From Rhodobacteraceae bacterium LNNU 3342 (GTDB taxonomy: Bacteria; Pseudomonadota; Alphaproteobacteria; Rhodobacterales; Rhodobacteraceae): DNA of 64,000 nt. Position numbers and translations under genes: made by a program. The stretch lies in the NCBI GenBank assembly GCA_008711135.1, contig VUAW01000003.1, positions 124,001 through 188,000 on the forward strand, given 5' to 3'. Shown here piece after piece: positions 55,673 through 63,675 of this stretch. The notes beneath the pieces were generated by a model. It did not search any database. It saw nothing but the letters and a program-made list of their open reading frames with translations, and was not told the DNA's origin. The first letter of the stretch is position 1, and every line of letters begins with the position of its first letter.

Positions 55673-55729
55673 TTGTCTCTCCTGCAAAGGCGGTGGGTGG
55701 CACCTGTCTAGCAGGTCACCCCTTGCGCC

Positions 55730-56230
55730 TCAATGCCGTGTCCAGCCCGAAGGGCCGTGGGTCGGCTTCTTTTCCAGATGATCCGGAGCCCCCTGTACAG
55801 GGCTGCGGGCCTCGGTGAACTCGCCCTCGATGATGTCATCGCGCGCCGGGCGCGGGCGGCTCCCGCCCATCTCGAAGCGCTGAACCTGGATGTGGCGGGC
55901 CAGGTAGCGCGTCAGCGCCACGCGTACCGCTGGCACCAGCAGCAACAGTCCGACAGCATCGGTCAAAAAACCCGGCGTCAGCAGCAGCGCCCCGGACAAG
56001 AGCAGAAACGCCCCGTGCGCCAGCGGCGCCGTGGGATCGCGCAATTCCGAAAACGACCGCCGCAGATCCATCATGGTCTGCCGCCCCTGCTGACGGACAA
56101 GCGCCGTGCCTATCACCGCAGTCGCGATCACGATTGCCAGCGTCGGCCAAAGCGTCAGCCAGCCGCCGATCTGGATGAACAACGCGATCTCGATCAGGGG
56201 AACCGCGATGAAGATGAGAAGTAGCCACAT
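55730..56230 (-). CDS. fxsA: FxsA-family membrane protein
   Basis: 166 residues with about three transmembrane segments in the first 110. The pattern LLLIFIAVPLIEIALFIQIGGWLTLWPTLAIVIATAVIGTALVRQQG and DPTAPLAHGAFLLLSGALLLTPGFLTDAVGLLLLVPAVR is the FxsA signature. Overproduction in Escherichia coli relieves F exclusion of phage T7; the normal role is unknown. The C-terminal tail is hydrophilic. The start at 56230 is the first Met of the hydrophobic segment. It diverges from the TimA gene at 56339 and is followed by secB after 57 nt. Confidence 0.87.
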   Translation of the reverse strand: MWLLLIFIAVPLIEIALFIQIGGWLTLWPTLAIVIATAVIGTALVRQQGRQTMMDLRRSFSELRDPTAPLAHGAFLLLSGALLLTPGFLTDAVGLLLLVPAVRVALTRYLARHIQVQRFEMGGSRPRPARDDIIEGEFTEARSPVQGAPDHLEKKPTHGPSGWTRH

Positions 56231-56338
56231 GTCACATGTCCTTATCCGGCCCGCGCGGTGGACTTGCGCGCACCCAGGGCTTACATAAGAACGGACTGAC
56301 GATGAAACCAACCCCTCTCTGACGTTCTAGAGGCATAC

Positions 56339-57004
56339 ATGAGTTCTGCCGTGATCCAACTTCTTGTCCTGGCGGGGATCGCCATTTTCCTGATCCTGCG
56401 CCTCAAAAACGTCCTGGGCACGCGCGAGGGCTTTGAGAAGCCGCCTTTGCCGATGGGAGATGCCGACGCGCCGAGCGCGCCCCGGCGGCAGTTCGACGTG
56501 ATCGAGGGGGGACCCGACGCCGACATCATCGACCATGTGCCGGATGGAAGCCCGGCCGCCCGGGCGCTGGCCGGCATGAAGCTGACCGAGCCGAGCTTCA
56601 ACGTGGGCGAGTTCCTGCACGGGGCCCGCGGCGCATATGAGATGATCCTGATGGCGTTCGAGAACGGCGATCTCGATTCCATCCTGCCGTTCCTGTCGCG
56701 CGAGGTCTACGAGACCCTTGCCGAAGTGGTCGAGCTGCGGGAACGCGAGGGGCTGACGGTTCAGGCCAATTTCGTGGGTGTGCGTGAACTTACGCTGGTG
56801 AACGCCACCTACGACCGTGGCACCCAAGAGGCCGAGATTACTGTGCGGTTCGTGGGTGAACTCACCTCGGTGGTTCGTAACCGCCAGGGCGAAGTGGTCG
56901 AGGGCAGCCCGTCCGAGATCAAGCGCCAGAAGGACGTCTGGACCTTCGCCCGCCGCATGGGCTCTGACAACCCGAACTGGCAGCTGGTCGCAACGGGGGA
57001 ATGA
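56339..57004 (+). CDS. Tim44/TimA-family membrane-associated adaptor
   Basis: 221 residues: one N-terminal transmembrane helix (about 4-22), a Pro-rich linker, and a Tim44-like domain from about 85 to 220 (FNVGEFLHGARGAYEMILMAFENGDLDSILPFLSREVYETLAEVV). TimA is the bacterial relative of the mitochondrial import motor subunit Tim44. Its bacterial role is only partly known; an adaptor at the inner membrane is assumed. The ATG has TTCTAGAGGC upstream. A mini-ORF and smr follow directly. This gene pair with fxsA is typical for Rhodobacterales. Confidence 0.88.
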   Translation: MSSAVIQLLVLAGIAIFLILRLKNVLGTREGFEKPPLPMGDADAPSAPRRQFDVIEGGPDADIIDHVPDGSPAARALAGMKLTEPSFNVGEFLHGARGAYEMILMAFENGDLDSILPFLSREVYETLAEVVELREREGLTVQANFVGVRELTLVNATYDRGTQEAEITVRFVGELTSVVRNRQGEVVEGSPSEIKRQKDVWTFARRMGSDNPNWQLVATGE

Positions 57005-57048
57005 TGCGGCACGGCGGCCCATATGCCAGCCGCCCCACGGGCGGCTGA
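57004..57048 (+). other. 14-codon mini-ORF between timA and smr (possible gene-deletion scar)
   Basis: The frame starts in TGATG shared with the timA stop and ends 3 nt before the smr ATG. The predicted peptide MRHGGPYASRPTGG matches nothing I know. In related genomes this position often holds mltA (murein transglycosylase A); a deletion leaving only coupled start and stop codons would look like this. It may equally be a meaningless spacer. Confidence 0.3.
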
Positions 57049-57051
57049 TCC

Positions 57052-57645
57052 ATGTCGCGCCGCAGGCCGCGCGGGCTGCGCCCAGAAGAACAGGAACTAT
57101 GGCAACAGGTGGCGGCCTCTGCCGCCCCGATGCATCGGCGCAAGCCGGTCGTGGCCGAACCCACGCCCCCCCAGCTGCCGCCCGCACCGCGCCAGCCAGA
57201 GCCGCTCCCCCCCTTCCAGATTGGGGTTAAAAGCGCGGGGATAACGCCGTCGCATGATCTTGCACCGAGCGTGTCACAGCAATTGTCGCAGGCGCCGCTG
57301 CGGATGGATCGCAAGTCATTCGACAAGATGTCTCGGGGCAAGCTGGCGCCCGAAGCGCGGATCGACCTTCACGGCATGACAGTTTCCCAAGCGCATCCGG
57401 CCCTGACACGTTTCGTGCAGACGGCCCACGCCCGGGGCAAGCGGCTGGTCCTGGTCATTACCGGCAAGGGCCGTAAGGGAGATGATAATCACATCATCCC
57501 GCAGCATCCCGGTGTGCTCAAACGGCAGGTGCCCCAGTGGCTGACAATGCCGCCGCTGGGATCCATCGTCCTGCAGGTAACCGAAGCGCACCTGCGCCAC
57601 GGCGGCACAGGTGCCTATTACGTCTACCTGCGCCGCCCCAAGTGA
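57052..57645 (+). CDS. Smr-domain endonuclease-like protein
   Basis: 197 residues. A Pro-rich disordered N-terminus (about 25-65) is followed by an Smr domain at about 100-195 with the two motifs ARIDLHGMTVSQAHPAL (DLHGM) and VLVITGKGRKG (TGKG). Smr domains nick branched DNA or cleave RNA; stand-alone bacterial versions, including this group in alphaproteobacteria, are poorly characterised. GLRPEEQELWQQVAASAAP near the start is typical for the group. Its TGA abuts the hslU stop codon in TGATCA. Confidence 0.86.
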   Translation: MSRRRPRGLRPEEQELWQQVAASAAPMHRRKPVVAEPTPPQLPPAPRQPEPLPPFQIGVKSAGITPSHDLAPSVSQQLSQAPLRMDRKSFDKMSRGKLAPEARIDLHGMTVSQAHPALTRFVQTAHARGKRLVLVITGKGRKGDDNHIIPQHPGVLKRQVPQWLTMPPLGSIVLQVTEAHLRHGGTGAYYVYLRRPK

Positions 57646-58947
57646 TCAAAGCACGTAGCGGCTGATGTCGGCTGATCGTGCCAGCGCGCCAAGGTTGGTT
57701 TCGACAAAAGCCGCATCCACAGTCACCCGCTCTCCTCCCCGGTCCGGGGCGGCAAAGGAGAGTTCCTCGAACACCCGCTCCATGACTGTGTAAAGCCGTC
57801 TCGCGCCGATGTTCTCGACCGCCTGGTTCACTTCGGCAGCGATCCGGGCCAGCGCGCGGATGCCATCGTCGGTAAAGCTGACCTCGACCGCCTCGGTCTG
57901 CATCAGCGCCGTGTATTGCCGGGTCAATGCATTGTCGGTCTCGGTCAGGATCCGGACGAAATCGCCTTCGGTCAGGGGGCTGAGTTCTACCCGGATCGGC
58001 AGACGCCCCTGAAGTTCAGGCAGAAGGTCCGAAGGTTTCGCGATGTGGAACGCGCCCGACGCGATGAACAGGATGTGGTCGGTCTTGACCGGGCCATACT
58101 TGGTGGAAACGGTCGTGCCCTCGATCAGCGGCAAAAGGTCGCGCTGCACCCCTTCACGGCTGACGTCACCACCACGCGCATCGGACCGGGCGCAGACCTT
58201 GTCGATCTCGTCGATGAAGACGATGCCGTTTTCCTGCACCGCCTCAAGCGCGGCGCGGTTGACGGTTTCATCGTCAAGCAGCTTGTCAGCTTCCTCGCCG
58301 ATCAGAAGGTCATAGCTTTCAGCGACCGTCATCTTGCGCCTCACCCGGCGCCCGCCGAAGGCTTTGCCAAAGATGTCGCCCAAGTTCATCATCCCGGCGC
58401 CGGGCTGGCCCGGGATCTCCATCATCGGCAGCGGGCTCGACGTATCCGCGACCTCAAGCTCGATCACGGTGTCATCCAGCTCGCCCCGCTTGAGCTTGCC
58501 GCGGAACATCTCCTTCGTCTGCTCCCGGGCATCGCGACCGGCCAGCGCCTCGATCACGCGGTTCTCGGCGGCGTCATGGGCGCGCGCCCGGACATCCTCA
58601 CGCATGGAACTGCGAGTCATTGCCACGGCGGCATCGACAAGATCGCGGATGATCTGTTCAACGTCGCGGCCGACATAGCCGACCTCGGTGAACTTCGTCG
58701 CCTCGACCTTGATGAAGGGCGCCCGGGCCAGCCGCGCCAAGCGGCGAGAGATCTCGGTCTTGCCCACGCCGGTGGGGCCGATCATCAGGATGTTCTTGGG
58801 GTAAACCTCATCACGCAGGTCATCGGGCAGCTGCTTGCGCCGCCAGCGATTGCGCAGCGCGACGGCGACTGCCCGTTTTGCATCCTTCTGGCCGATGATG
58901 AACCGGTCGAGTTCCGAGACGATCTCGCGCGGGGTCAGGTCCGTCAT
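57646..58947 (-). CDS. hslU: ATP-dependent protease ATPase subunit HslU (ClpY)
   Basis: 433-residue AAA+ unfoldase of the HslUV protease. Walker A GPTGVGKT lies at 57-64, Walker [10 protein letters not shown] near 245, sensor and arginine-finger regions follow ([17 protein letters not shown]). The I-domain (about 105-230) with [11 protein letters not shown] is present. The C-terminal residues SRYVL dock into HslV pockets. Four-base overlap with hslV. It precedes no other gene before the convergent smr. Confidence 0.97.
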   Translation of the reverse strand: MTDLTPREIVSELDRFIIGQKDAKRAVAVALRNRWRRKQLPDDLRDEVYPKNILMIGPTGVGKTEISRRLARLARAPFIKVEATKFTEVGYVGRDVEQIIRDLVDAAVAMTRSSMREDVRARAHDAAENRVIEALAGRDAREQTKEMFRGKLKRGELDDTVIELEVADTSSPLPMMEIPGQPGAGMMNLGDIFGKAFGGRRVRRKMTVAESYDLLIGEEADKLLDDETVNRAALEAVQENGIVFIDEIDKVCARSDARGGDVSREGVQRDLLPLIEGTTVSTKYGPVKTDHILFIASGAFHIAKPSDLLPELQGRLPIRVELSPLTEGDFVRILTETDNALTRQYTALMQTEAVEVSFTDDGIRALARIAAEVNQAVENIGARRLYTVMERVFEELSFAAPDRGGERVTVDAAFVETNLGALARSADISRYVL

Positions 58948-59501
58948 GCGCTGATCCTTTCCACGGTCAGGTTGGCATTGGTGTAAACACAGATCTCTGC
59001 GGCGATGCCCATGGCGCGGCGCGCCACGGCTTCCGCATCCAGATCGCTGTCGATCAGCGCACGCGCCGCAGCAAGGGCGTACATACCGCCCGACCCGATT
59101 GCCGCCACATCGCGTTCCGGTTCCAGCACATCGCCTGCGCCGGTGATCACAAGAAGCTCCTTGCCGTCGGTCACGATCAGCATGGCTTCCAGTTTCTGAA
59201 GATACTTGTCAGTGCGCCAGTCTTTGGCCAGTTCGACCGAGGCGCGCGCAAGCTGGCCGGGCGTTGCCTCCAGCTTTGCCTCCAGCCGTTCAAGCAGGGT
59301 AAAGGCGTCGGCAGTCGAACCGGCAAAGCCTGCCACCACTTCAAACCCGCCGGGGGAAAGCCGCCGCACCTTGCGGGCGGTTCCCTTGATCACCGTCTGG
59401 CCCAAGCTCACCTGCCCGTCGCCGGCGATCACGACCTCTCCGCCCTTGCGGACACCAATGATCGTGGTGCCGTGCCAGCCGGGGAATTCCTTGTCTGCCA
59501 T
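58944..59501 (-). CDS. hslV: ATP-dependent protease peptidase subunit HslV (ClpQ)
   Basis: 185 residues including an 11-residue propeptide. Maturation should expose Thr12 ([12 protein letters not shown]) as the N-terminal nucleophile. [43 protein letters not shown] and [14 protein letters not shown] are conserved. The upstream region carries a hairpin and a heat-shock-like promoter. Works with HslU in degrading misfolded proteins. Confidence 0.97.
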   Translation of the reverse strand: MADKEFPGWHGTTIIGVRKGGEVVIAGDGQVSLGQTVIKGTARKVRRLSPGGFEVVAGFAGSTADAFTLLERLEAKLEATPGQLARASVELAKDWRTDKYLQKLEAMLIVTDGKELLVITGAGDVLEPERDVAAIGSGGMYALAAARALIDSDLDAEAVARRAMGIAAEICVYTNANLTVERISA

Positions 59502-59524
59502 ACATATGCCTCCGTTTCGGGGCT

Positions 59525-59553
59525 ATATGGCGCTTGCACCCGGTGGGTGCAAG
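59525..59553 (-). promoter_or_regulatory. Putative heat-shock (RpoH-type) promoter of hslVU
   Basis: On the minus strand CTTGCA (59548-59553) and CCATAT (59525-59530) are separated by 17 nt, 24 nt before the hslV start codon. The CTTG and CCATAT elements agree with sigma-32-like promoters, which commonly drive hslVU. The -35 lies in one arm of a 10-bp hairpin. Confidence 0.45.
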
Positions 59554-59554
59554 C
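59532..59554. repeat. Perfect 10-bp hairpin between the motility block and hslV
   Basis: GCTTGCACCC and GGGTGCAAGC with a 3-nt spacer, 24 nt after the stop of the 737-residue gene. No T-run follows on either strand. It may be a non-canonical terminator of the flagellar transcript, an operator or part of the hslV promoter. Confidence 0.6.
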
Positions 59555-59577
59555 TGGGTGGCAGGGCTCCGCCTGCC

Positions 59578-61791
59578 TCAGCGCCCGAGCTCTGGCAGGC
59601 GGAGCGATTGCAGAAGCGCCTCCAGCGACTGGCGGTTGGCGCGGCTGTCCTCCAGAAGCGCGCGGCTGGCCGCCAGCGTCACCTCCAGCGCTACATCCGG
59701 CTGGGGCCCGGGCAGCGTCAGGGGCCCAGCGGTGGCGATGACCTCATCAGGGGTGCCGTCGCCTGCTTCACCCGCCTGAGCCGGCGTCCCCGTCTGATCC
59801 GGCCCCTGCCCGGCTATGATGAAGGCCTTGGCTGCAGCGTCATGCTGCCCCAGCGCTTGAAGGGCGCGGCCCCGAATGGCCGAGGCTTCGGAGTTTTCGA
59901 GCCCCGCAAGATGACGCAATGCCCCCTGCGGATCGCGCATGGCCATCGCAGCCTCTGCCAGCAGGATCCGATCACCCGCATCCTGCGGATCGGCGGCAAG
60001 AAGCGGGCGTTGCGCGGCCTCTGCAAAGCCAAGATCGATCAGCCGCCGCGCCATCGCCTGACGCACAGCTGGCGGCCGCTGTGCGGTCAGAAGTTGGTTA
60101 TCGGCGAACAACTGTGCCAGGAAGACGGTGTCCGGCGCGGTGGCGGTCAGATAGTCCAGCAGCGGATCGGCGGCCTCGGCATCGCGCCCCAGACGGTTGA
60201 AGGTGGCAAACGCCTGATCAAACGCTCCGGACGCCGCCAGCGCCAGAACCTGCATCCGGTCCAGCCGGCGGCCGAGATCGGTGCCGCGATGTTCAAAGCC
60301 AAGGGCGGCGGTCGTTTCGATCAGCGCAGGCTCGATCGGGCGCCCTTGCCGGAGCCGGTTTTCCAGAAGAAGGGCATGGGCCTCTGCCCCTGTGGTCCCA
60401 TTATCCCGGGCCGCCTCATGCAGGTTGCGCTCGGCCGCGTCATCGTCCCCGCGCGAAAGGTCGAGCCTTGCGTTGACCATCGAGAGGCCTTCGTCCGGCC
60501 CGCTGACTGCGCGCTGGATGGCGTTCCGGATCATCTCGGCTGCATCCCGTTCGCCTGCGGCCAGCAGCCTTTCACCCAATTGGGGACCAAGATGCTGCCG
60601 CAGGTGCAGCGGCAGGGCTGAGAATGCTTGCACGATCGCATTGGTATTGATGGAGTCGCGGGCCGGAGCGCGTTCCGCAGCCAGCATCGCCCAGAGCGCG
60701 GCGGCACCGTCACAGCTTGTCATACCAGGAAGCCGGGCATCCGGGCGAACAGGGCCAAGATCCATGATCTGCCCGATCGTCTGCAGGATATCCGCGTCTG
60801 GTACGGTCACGTCGAAGGCGGCCAGTGTCTTCCGTGCCTCGGCCCCAAGGCCGAAATGAAGGTAGGTGCGGGCAAAGTCACCTACCGCCGTGGCCGAGGG
60901 CGCATCGAATTCACCCACGACGGCCGCGCGACGTGCCGCAAGCTGGTCGGCCATCGGCCGCCCGTCAGCCCAGCCGGCGACGTCTAGCACGACATCGGGA
61001 ACGCAGATCGAAGGGACCACCTCGGCCAGCCGCTCGGCCGGGCGGCCCAGTTCGCGGTCCAACGCGCTTTGAGCCCGCAGGCTCAGGTGGTTTGCGGCAC
61101 TGTCAGGCGGCAGCGCAACCGGTTCGGGCGCGATCAGGGCCGCAGTGGGCGCCGCAGGTTCTGCCGGAACATCAGCCTCTAGCAAACCTTGTGCCGCCGC
61201 CCGGGCGATTTGCTGGACCAGATGTTCCTGAGCCTGCGCCACCCGTTCATCCGGCGCAGGCTCTTCTGCGGGTGTGGCTGCGGGTTCTGCCTGTGCGGCC
61301 GGCAAGGGTGGAAGGTTGCGCCAGTAAAGGCTGAAGTCGCGTGCAAGATCATCGGTCCTGGGTGTCGTCACCTGCCTGACAGGCGCCTGATCCTCCAGCG
61401 GCATTTCATACCGGGAGGCTGCAGGCGCCCTTCCCTCCCGGACGTCGATGACGATGAGACCGGGACGATCTTCAAACACGTTAGCCCAGCAGTTGCAGTC
61501 CAAGGCAATGCGCAGGCCCTTCATGTCGGGACTCACCTGCACGTCTGAGATCCGCCGACGCGCGATCCGGTTGAACACCGAAGACACGTCCAGTTCCACG
61601 CCTTCGCGGGCGATGCGGAGTTCATATCCATTGTCGACCCGCCCGAACTCCCACTCCGACGGTTCGGGAAGGACAAGCGCGAGGCGAGTGAAGCCCCGGT
61701 GTTCCCCCGACAGCACCGAAACCCGTTCGGCCGCCGCAGGATGCGCGAGCACCAGCACCAGCGCCGTGGTATAGGTAAGGATCCGGTTCAT
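59578..61791 (-). CDS. Secreted 737-residue protein of the motility locus (MotC-like by position)
   Basis: I do not recognise a named family. Residues 1-21 form a Sec signal peptide (LVLVLAHPAAA). Residues 22-120 look like a compact beta domain (RLALVLPEPSEWEF, GYELRIAREG, GLIVIDVREG) reminiscent of AMIN-type periplasmic domains. A Pro/Ala/Glu-rich linker covers about 160-230. The remaining 500 residues are alpha-helical with Ala/Leu-rich, TPR-like repeats. Cysteines at 99, 101, 263 and 360 could form disulfides in the periplasm. It overlaps motA by four bases and lies with motE and fliL. In rhizobia, MotC occupies an analogous place and MotE is its chaperone; equivalence here is inference. 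Probably binds the stator or flagellar base. Confidence 0.7.
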   Translation of the reverse strand: MNRILTYTTALVLVLAHPAAAERVSVLSGEHRGFTRLALVLPEPSEWEFGRVDNGYELRIAREGVELDVSSVFNRIARRRISDVQVSPDMKGLRIALDCNCWANVFEDRPGLIVIDVREGRAPAASRYEMPLEDQAPVRQVTTPRTDDLARDFSLYWRNLPPLPAAQAEPAATPAEEPAPDERVAQAQEHLVQQIARAAAQGLLEADVPAEPAAPTAALIAPEPVALPPDSAANHLSLRAQSALDRELGRPAERLAEVVPSICVPDVVLDVAGWADGRPMADQLAARRAAVVGEFDAPSATAVGDFARTYLHFGLGAEARKTLAAFDVTVPDADILQTIGQIMDLGPVRPDARLPGMTSCDGAAALWAMLAAERAPARDSINTNAIVQAFSALPLHLRQHLGPQLGERLLAAGERDAAEMIRNAIQRAVSGPDEGLSMVNARLDLSRGDDDAAERNLHEAARDNGTTGAEAHALLLENRLRQGRPIEPALIETTAALGFEHRGTDLGRRLDRMQVLALAASGAFDQAFATFNRLGRDAEAADPLLDYLTATAPDTVFLAQLFADNQLLTAQRPPAVRQAMARRLIDLGFAEAAQRPLLAADPQDAGDRILLAEAAMAMRDPQGALRHLAGLENSEASAIRGRALQALGQHDAAAKAFIIAGQGPDQTGTPAQAGEAGDGTPDEVIATAGPLTLPGPQPDVALEVTLAASRALLEDSRANRQSLEALLQSLRLPELGR

Positions 61792-62657
61792 GCGGCCTCC
61801 TGCTTCACGGATTTCAACGCATCCTCCAACTCGCCAAAGCTGGGACGGACGTGGTGGGGCGTGTTCTGCCGGCCCACCTCGATGCAGATGCTGGCGGCAT
61901 GGTTATGCAGGTTGGCCACCAGCACTTCACGGATGAGCTGGTAGAAATGGGCGTCCTCCTCGATCACCGTCTTGAGCCGGTTGGCAAAGGGGCCGACCAG
62001 CCCGTAGGCCAGGAACACGCCCAAGAACGTACCGACCAGCGCGCTGCCGATCATCTTGCCCAGGATTTCAGGCGGCTGGTCGATCGAGGCCATCGTCTTG
62101 ATCACGCCCAGAACCGCAGCCACGATCCCCAGCGCCGGAAGGGCATCCGCCATGGTCTGAAGCGCATGGCTGGAATGAAGCGCGTGGTTCATGTTCGTTT
62201 CCATGCGCTTGGCCAGAACCTCCTCCACCTGGTGAGGATCGTCATAGTTCATCGAGGCAGAGCGGAGGGTGTCGCAGATGAGTTCCACCGCCTCGTGATC
62301 GGCAAGGATCTTTGGATAGCGCTTGAAGATGTCGGACGAAGCCGGGGCCTCGATATGTTCCTCCAGCGCGACGGCGTTCTGACGCGCAAGGCGGATCAAC
62401 TCAAAAAGCAGGCAAAGAAGGTCGCGATAATCTTCCGGTTTCCAGACCGGACCCTTGAACACCTTCACGATGTCTTTCAGGGTCTGCTTGATCCCCAGCT
62501 TGTCGTTTGCGATCAGGAAGGCGCCTATGGCGGCGCCGCCGATCATCATCAACTCGAACGGCAGCGACTTCATGATGATCCCGATCTTGCCGCCCGCGGC
62601 CGCGTAGCCGCCAAAGACCATCACGAAGATCACACAGATTCCCACGATACCGATCAT
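61788..62657 (-). CDS. motA: Flagellar motor stator protein MotA
   Basis: 289-residue proton-channel stator subunit that pairs with MotB. Four transmembrane helices are predicted: two at the N-terminus (IGIVGICVIFVMVFGGY, LPFELMMIGGAAIGAFLIAN) and two near 165-220 (LPALGIVAAVLGVIKTM, GSALVGTFLGVFLAYGLVGP). The large cytoplasmic loop contains charged residues (NMNHALHSSHALQ region and REVLVANLHNH). The start at 62657 has GGAGGAAGG directly upstream; a GTG at 62675 in frame is not favoured. motB is not in the window. Translationally coupled to the 737-residue gene. Confidence 0.95.
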   Translation of the reverse strand: MIGIVGICVIFVMVFGGYAAAGGKIGIIMKSLPFELMMIGGAAIGAFLIANDKLGIKQTLKDIVKVFKGPVWKPEDYRDLLCLLFELIRLARQNAVALEEHIEAPASSDIFKRYPKILADHEAVELICDTLRSASMNYDDPHQVEEVLAKRMETNMNHALHSSHALQTMADALPALGIVAAVLGVIKTMASIDQPPEILGKMIGSALVGTFLGVFLAYGLVGPFANRLKTVIEEDAHFYQLIREVLVANLHNHAASICIEVGRQNTPHHVRPSFGELEDALKSVKQEAA

Positions 62658-62729
62658 GCCCCTTCCTCCGTCCACATTCGTGCCCGCCGCAGGACTCCCG
62701 GCGCGGGATTAACAATGGATGCCATCGGC

Positions 62730-63302
62730 TTACTCCGTCGGAACAAGGGCGTTGCGCCCGGCCAGGATGACGCTGATCGCATAGGCGCTGCGGGGCTGAA
62801 GGCCGGCCATCACGCCTGCCGCAGCCTCGGGACGCATCCGCGCGAGGAAGCCCGCGGCAAAATCTGGGTCCATCTCCTCGAACAGGATCGCGGCCTCTTT
62901 CGGCTTCATGTTCTCATACACCGCGGTCAGACGAGTGATGTCGCTTTCGGCGGCCTGATCAGCCAAGGCGAGGGTCGAGGACAGGGCATCCTCGGCCGCC
63001 ACGAGCGCGGCCATCTGGTCCGCCAGACGTCCTTCGGCAACAGAAAGCGCCTGCATCCGTTCGCCAAGCGCGGCCTCCATCTCGGCCACGCGGGCTTCGC
63101 GCGCCTGAAGCGCGGCCAGAAGCGGGCCGGGATCGGGCGCTGCCTGATGCACAGGCGGCGGGGGCGGTTCATCGCGGGCCACGGCCTCGGCTACGCCCAC
63201 CCCAAGCCGCAAGGCGCCTGAACCTGCCAGAACGGCGACCACGATCCACAATGTGCCACGCCGGGCGCGCCGGCCTCTTCGTGGAGCGGTGCGGGCGGTC
63301 AT
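62730..63302 (-). CDS. MotE-like protein (MgtE N-domain, membrane anchored)
   Basis: 190 residues. A basic cytoplasmic N-terminus (RRGRRARRG), a transmembrane segment or uncleaved signal (about 17-40), a Pro-rich stretch, a coiled coil (about 62-130) and an MgtE-N-like helical domain (YENMKPKEAAILFEEMDPDFAAGFLARMRPEAAAGVMAGL). This architecture is that of MotE, which in Sinorhizobium is a periplasmic chaperone for MotC, and of similar proteins (FliG-like MgtE-N) near flagellar genes. It lies 72 nt before motA and overlaps the coiled-coil gene by four bases. Confidence 0.8.
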   Translation of the reverse strand: MTARTAPRRGRRARRGTLWIVVAVLAGSGALRLGVGVAEAVARDEPPPPPVHQAAPDPGPLLAALQAREARVAEMEAALGERMQALSVAEGRLADQMAALVAAEDALSSTLALADQAAESDITRLTAVYENMKPKEAAILFEEMDPDFAAGFLARMRPEAAAGVMAGLQPRSAYAISVILAGRNALVPTE

Positions 63303-63667
63303 TCCGCAGCCTCATATTCCTGTCGAGGCGAATGGCGGCGGACGCTGCGGCGGATGGCACGGCCGCGCGGCGCGGGATCTGCTTCCGGCAGGTCATGCAT
63401 CGCGGCCAGAAGCAATTCCAGCCGGTTCGTGGCGCTGGCAGCGCGAGCCATCTGCTGGTCCAGCGCGCCTGAAGATGCCTTGGCGGCGGCTTCCGCCCGC
63501 TTCAGGGCCCGCGTCAGGTCGTCCACCTGGGCGGAAAGCACGGCAATCGCGCCGCCCATTCCCCCTTCCAGCCGCGTGAATTTCTTGAGCCTGCGGGAAA
63601 GCACAAAGCAATAGGCTGCCGCTGCCAGCGCGCCGGCTGCAAGAAGGATGTCGGAAATGATCTGCAT
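63299..63667 (-). CDS. Membrane-anchored coiled-coil protein of the flagellar locus
   Basis: 122 residues. One N-terminal transmembrane helix (about 5-25, ILLAAGALAAAAYCFVLSRRL) and a helical segment with heptad-like spacing (VLSAQVDDLTRALKRAEAAAKASSGALDQQMARAASATNRLELLLAAMH). The C-terminal tail is basic. Similar small proteins occur between fliL and motE in alphaproteobacteria (possibly the DUF6468 group), but I cannot confirm the match. Likely cytoplasmic coiled coil facing the motor. It overlaps the MotE-like gene and starts 8 nt after the fliL stop. Confidence 0.7.
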   Translation of the reverse strand: MQIISDILLAAGALAAAAYCFVLSRRLKKFTRLEGGMGGAIAVLSAQVDDLTRALKRAEAAAKASSGALDQQMARAASATNRLELLLAAMHDLPEADPAPRGRAIRRSVRRHSPRQEYEAAE

Positions 63668-63675
63668 CTTCAGCC

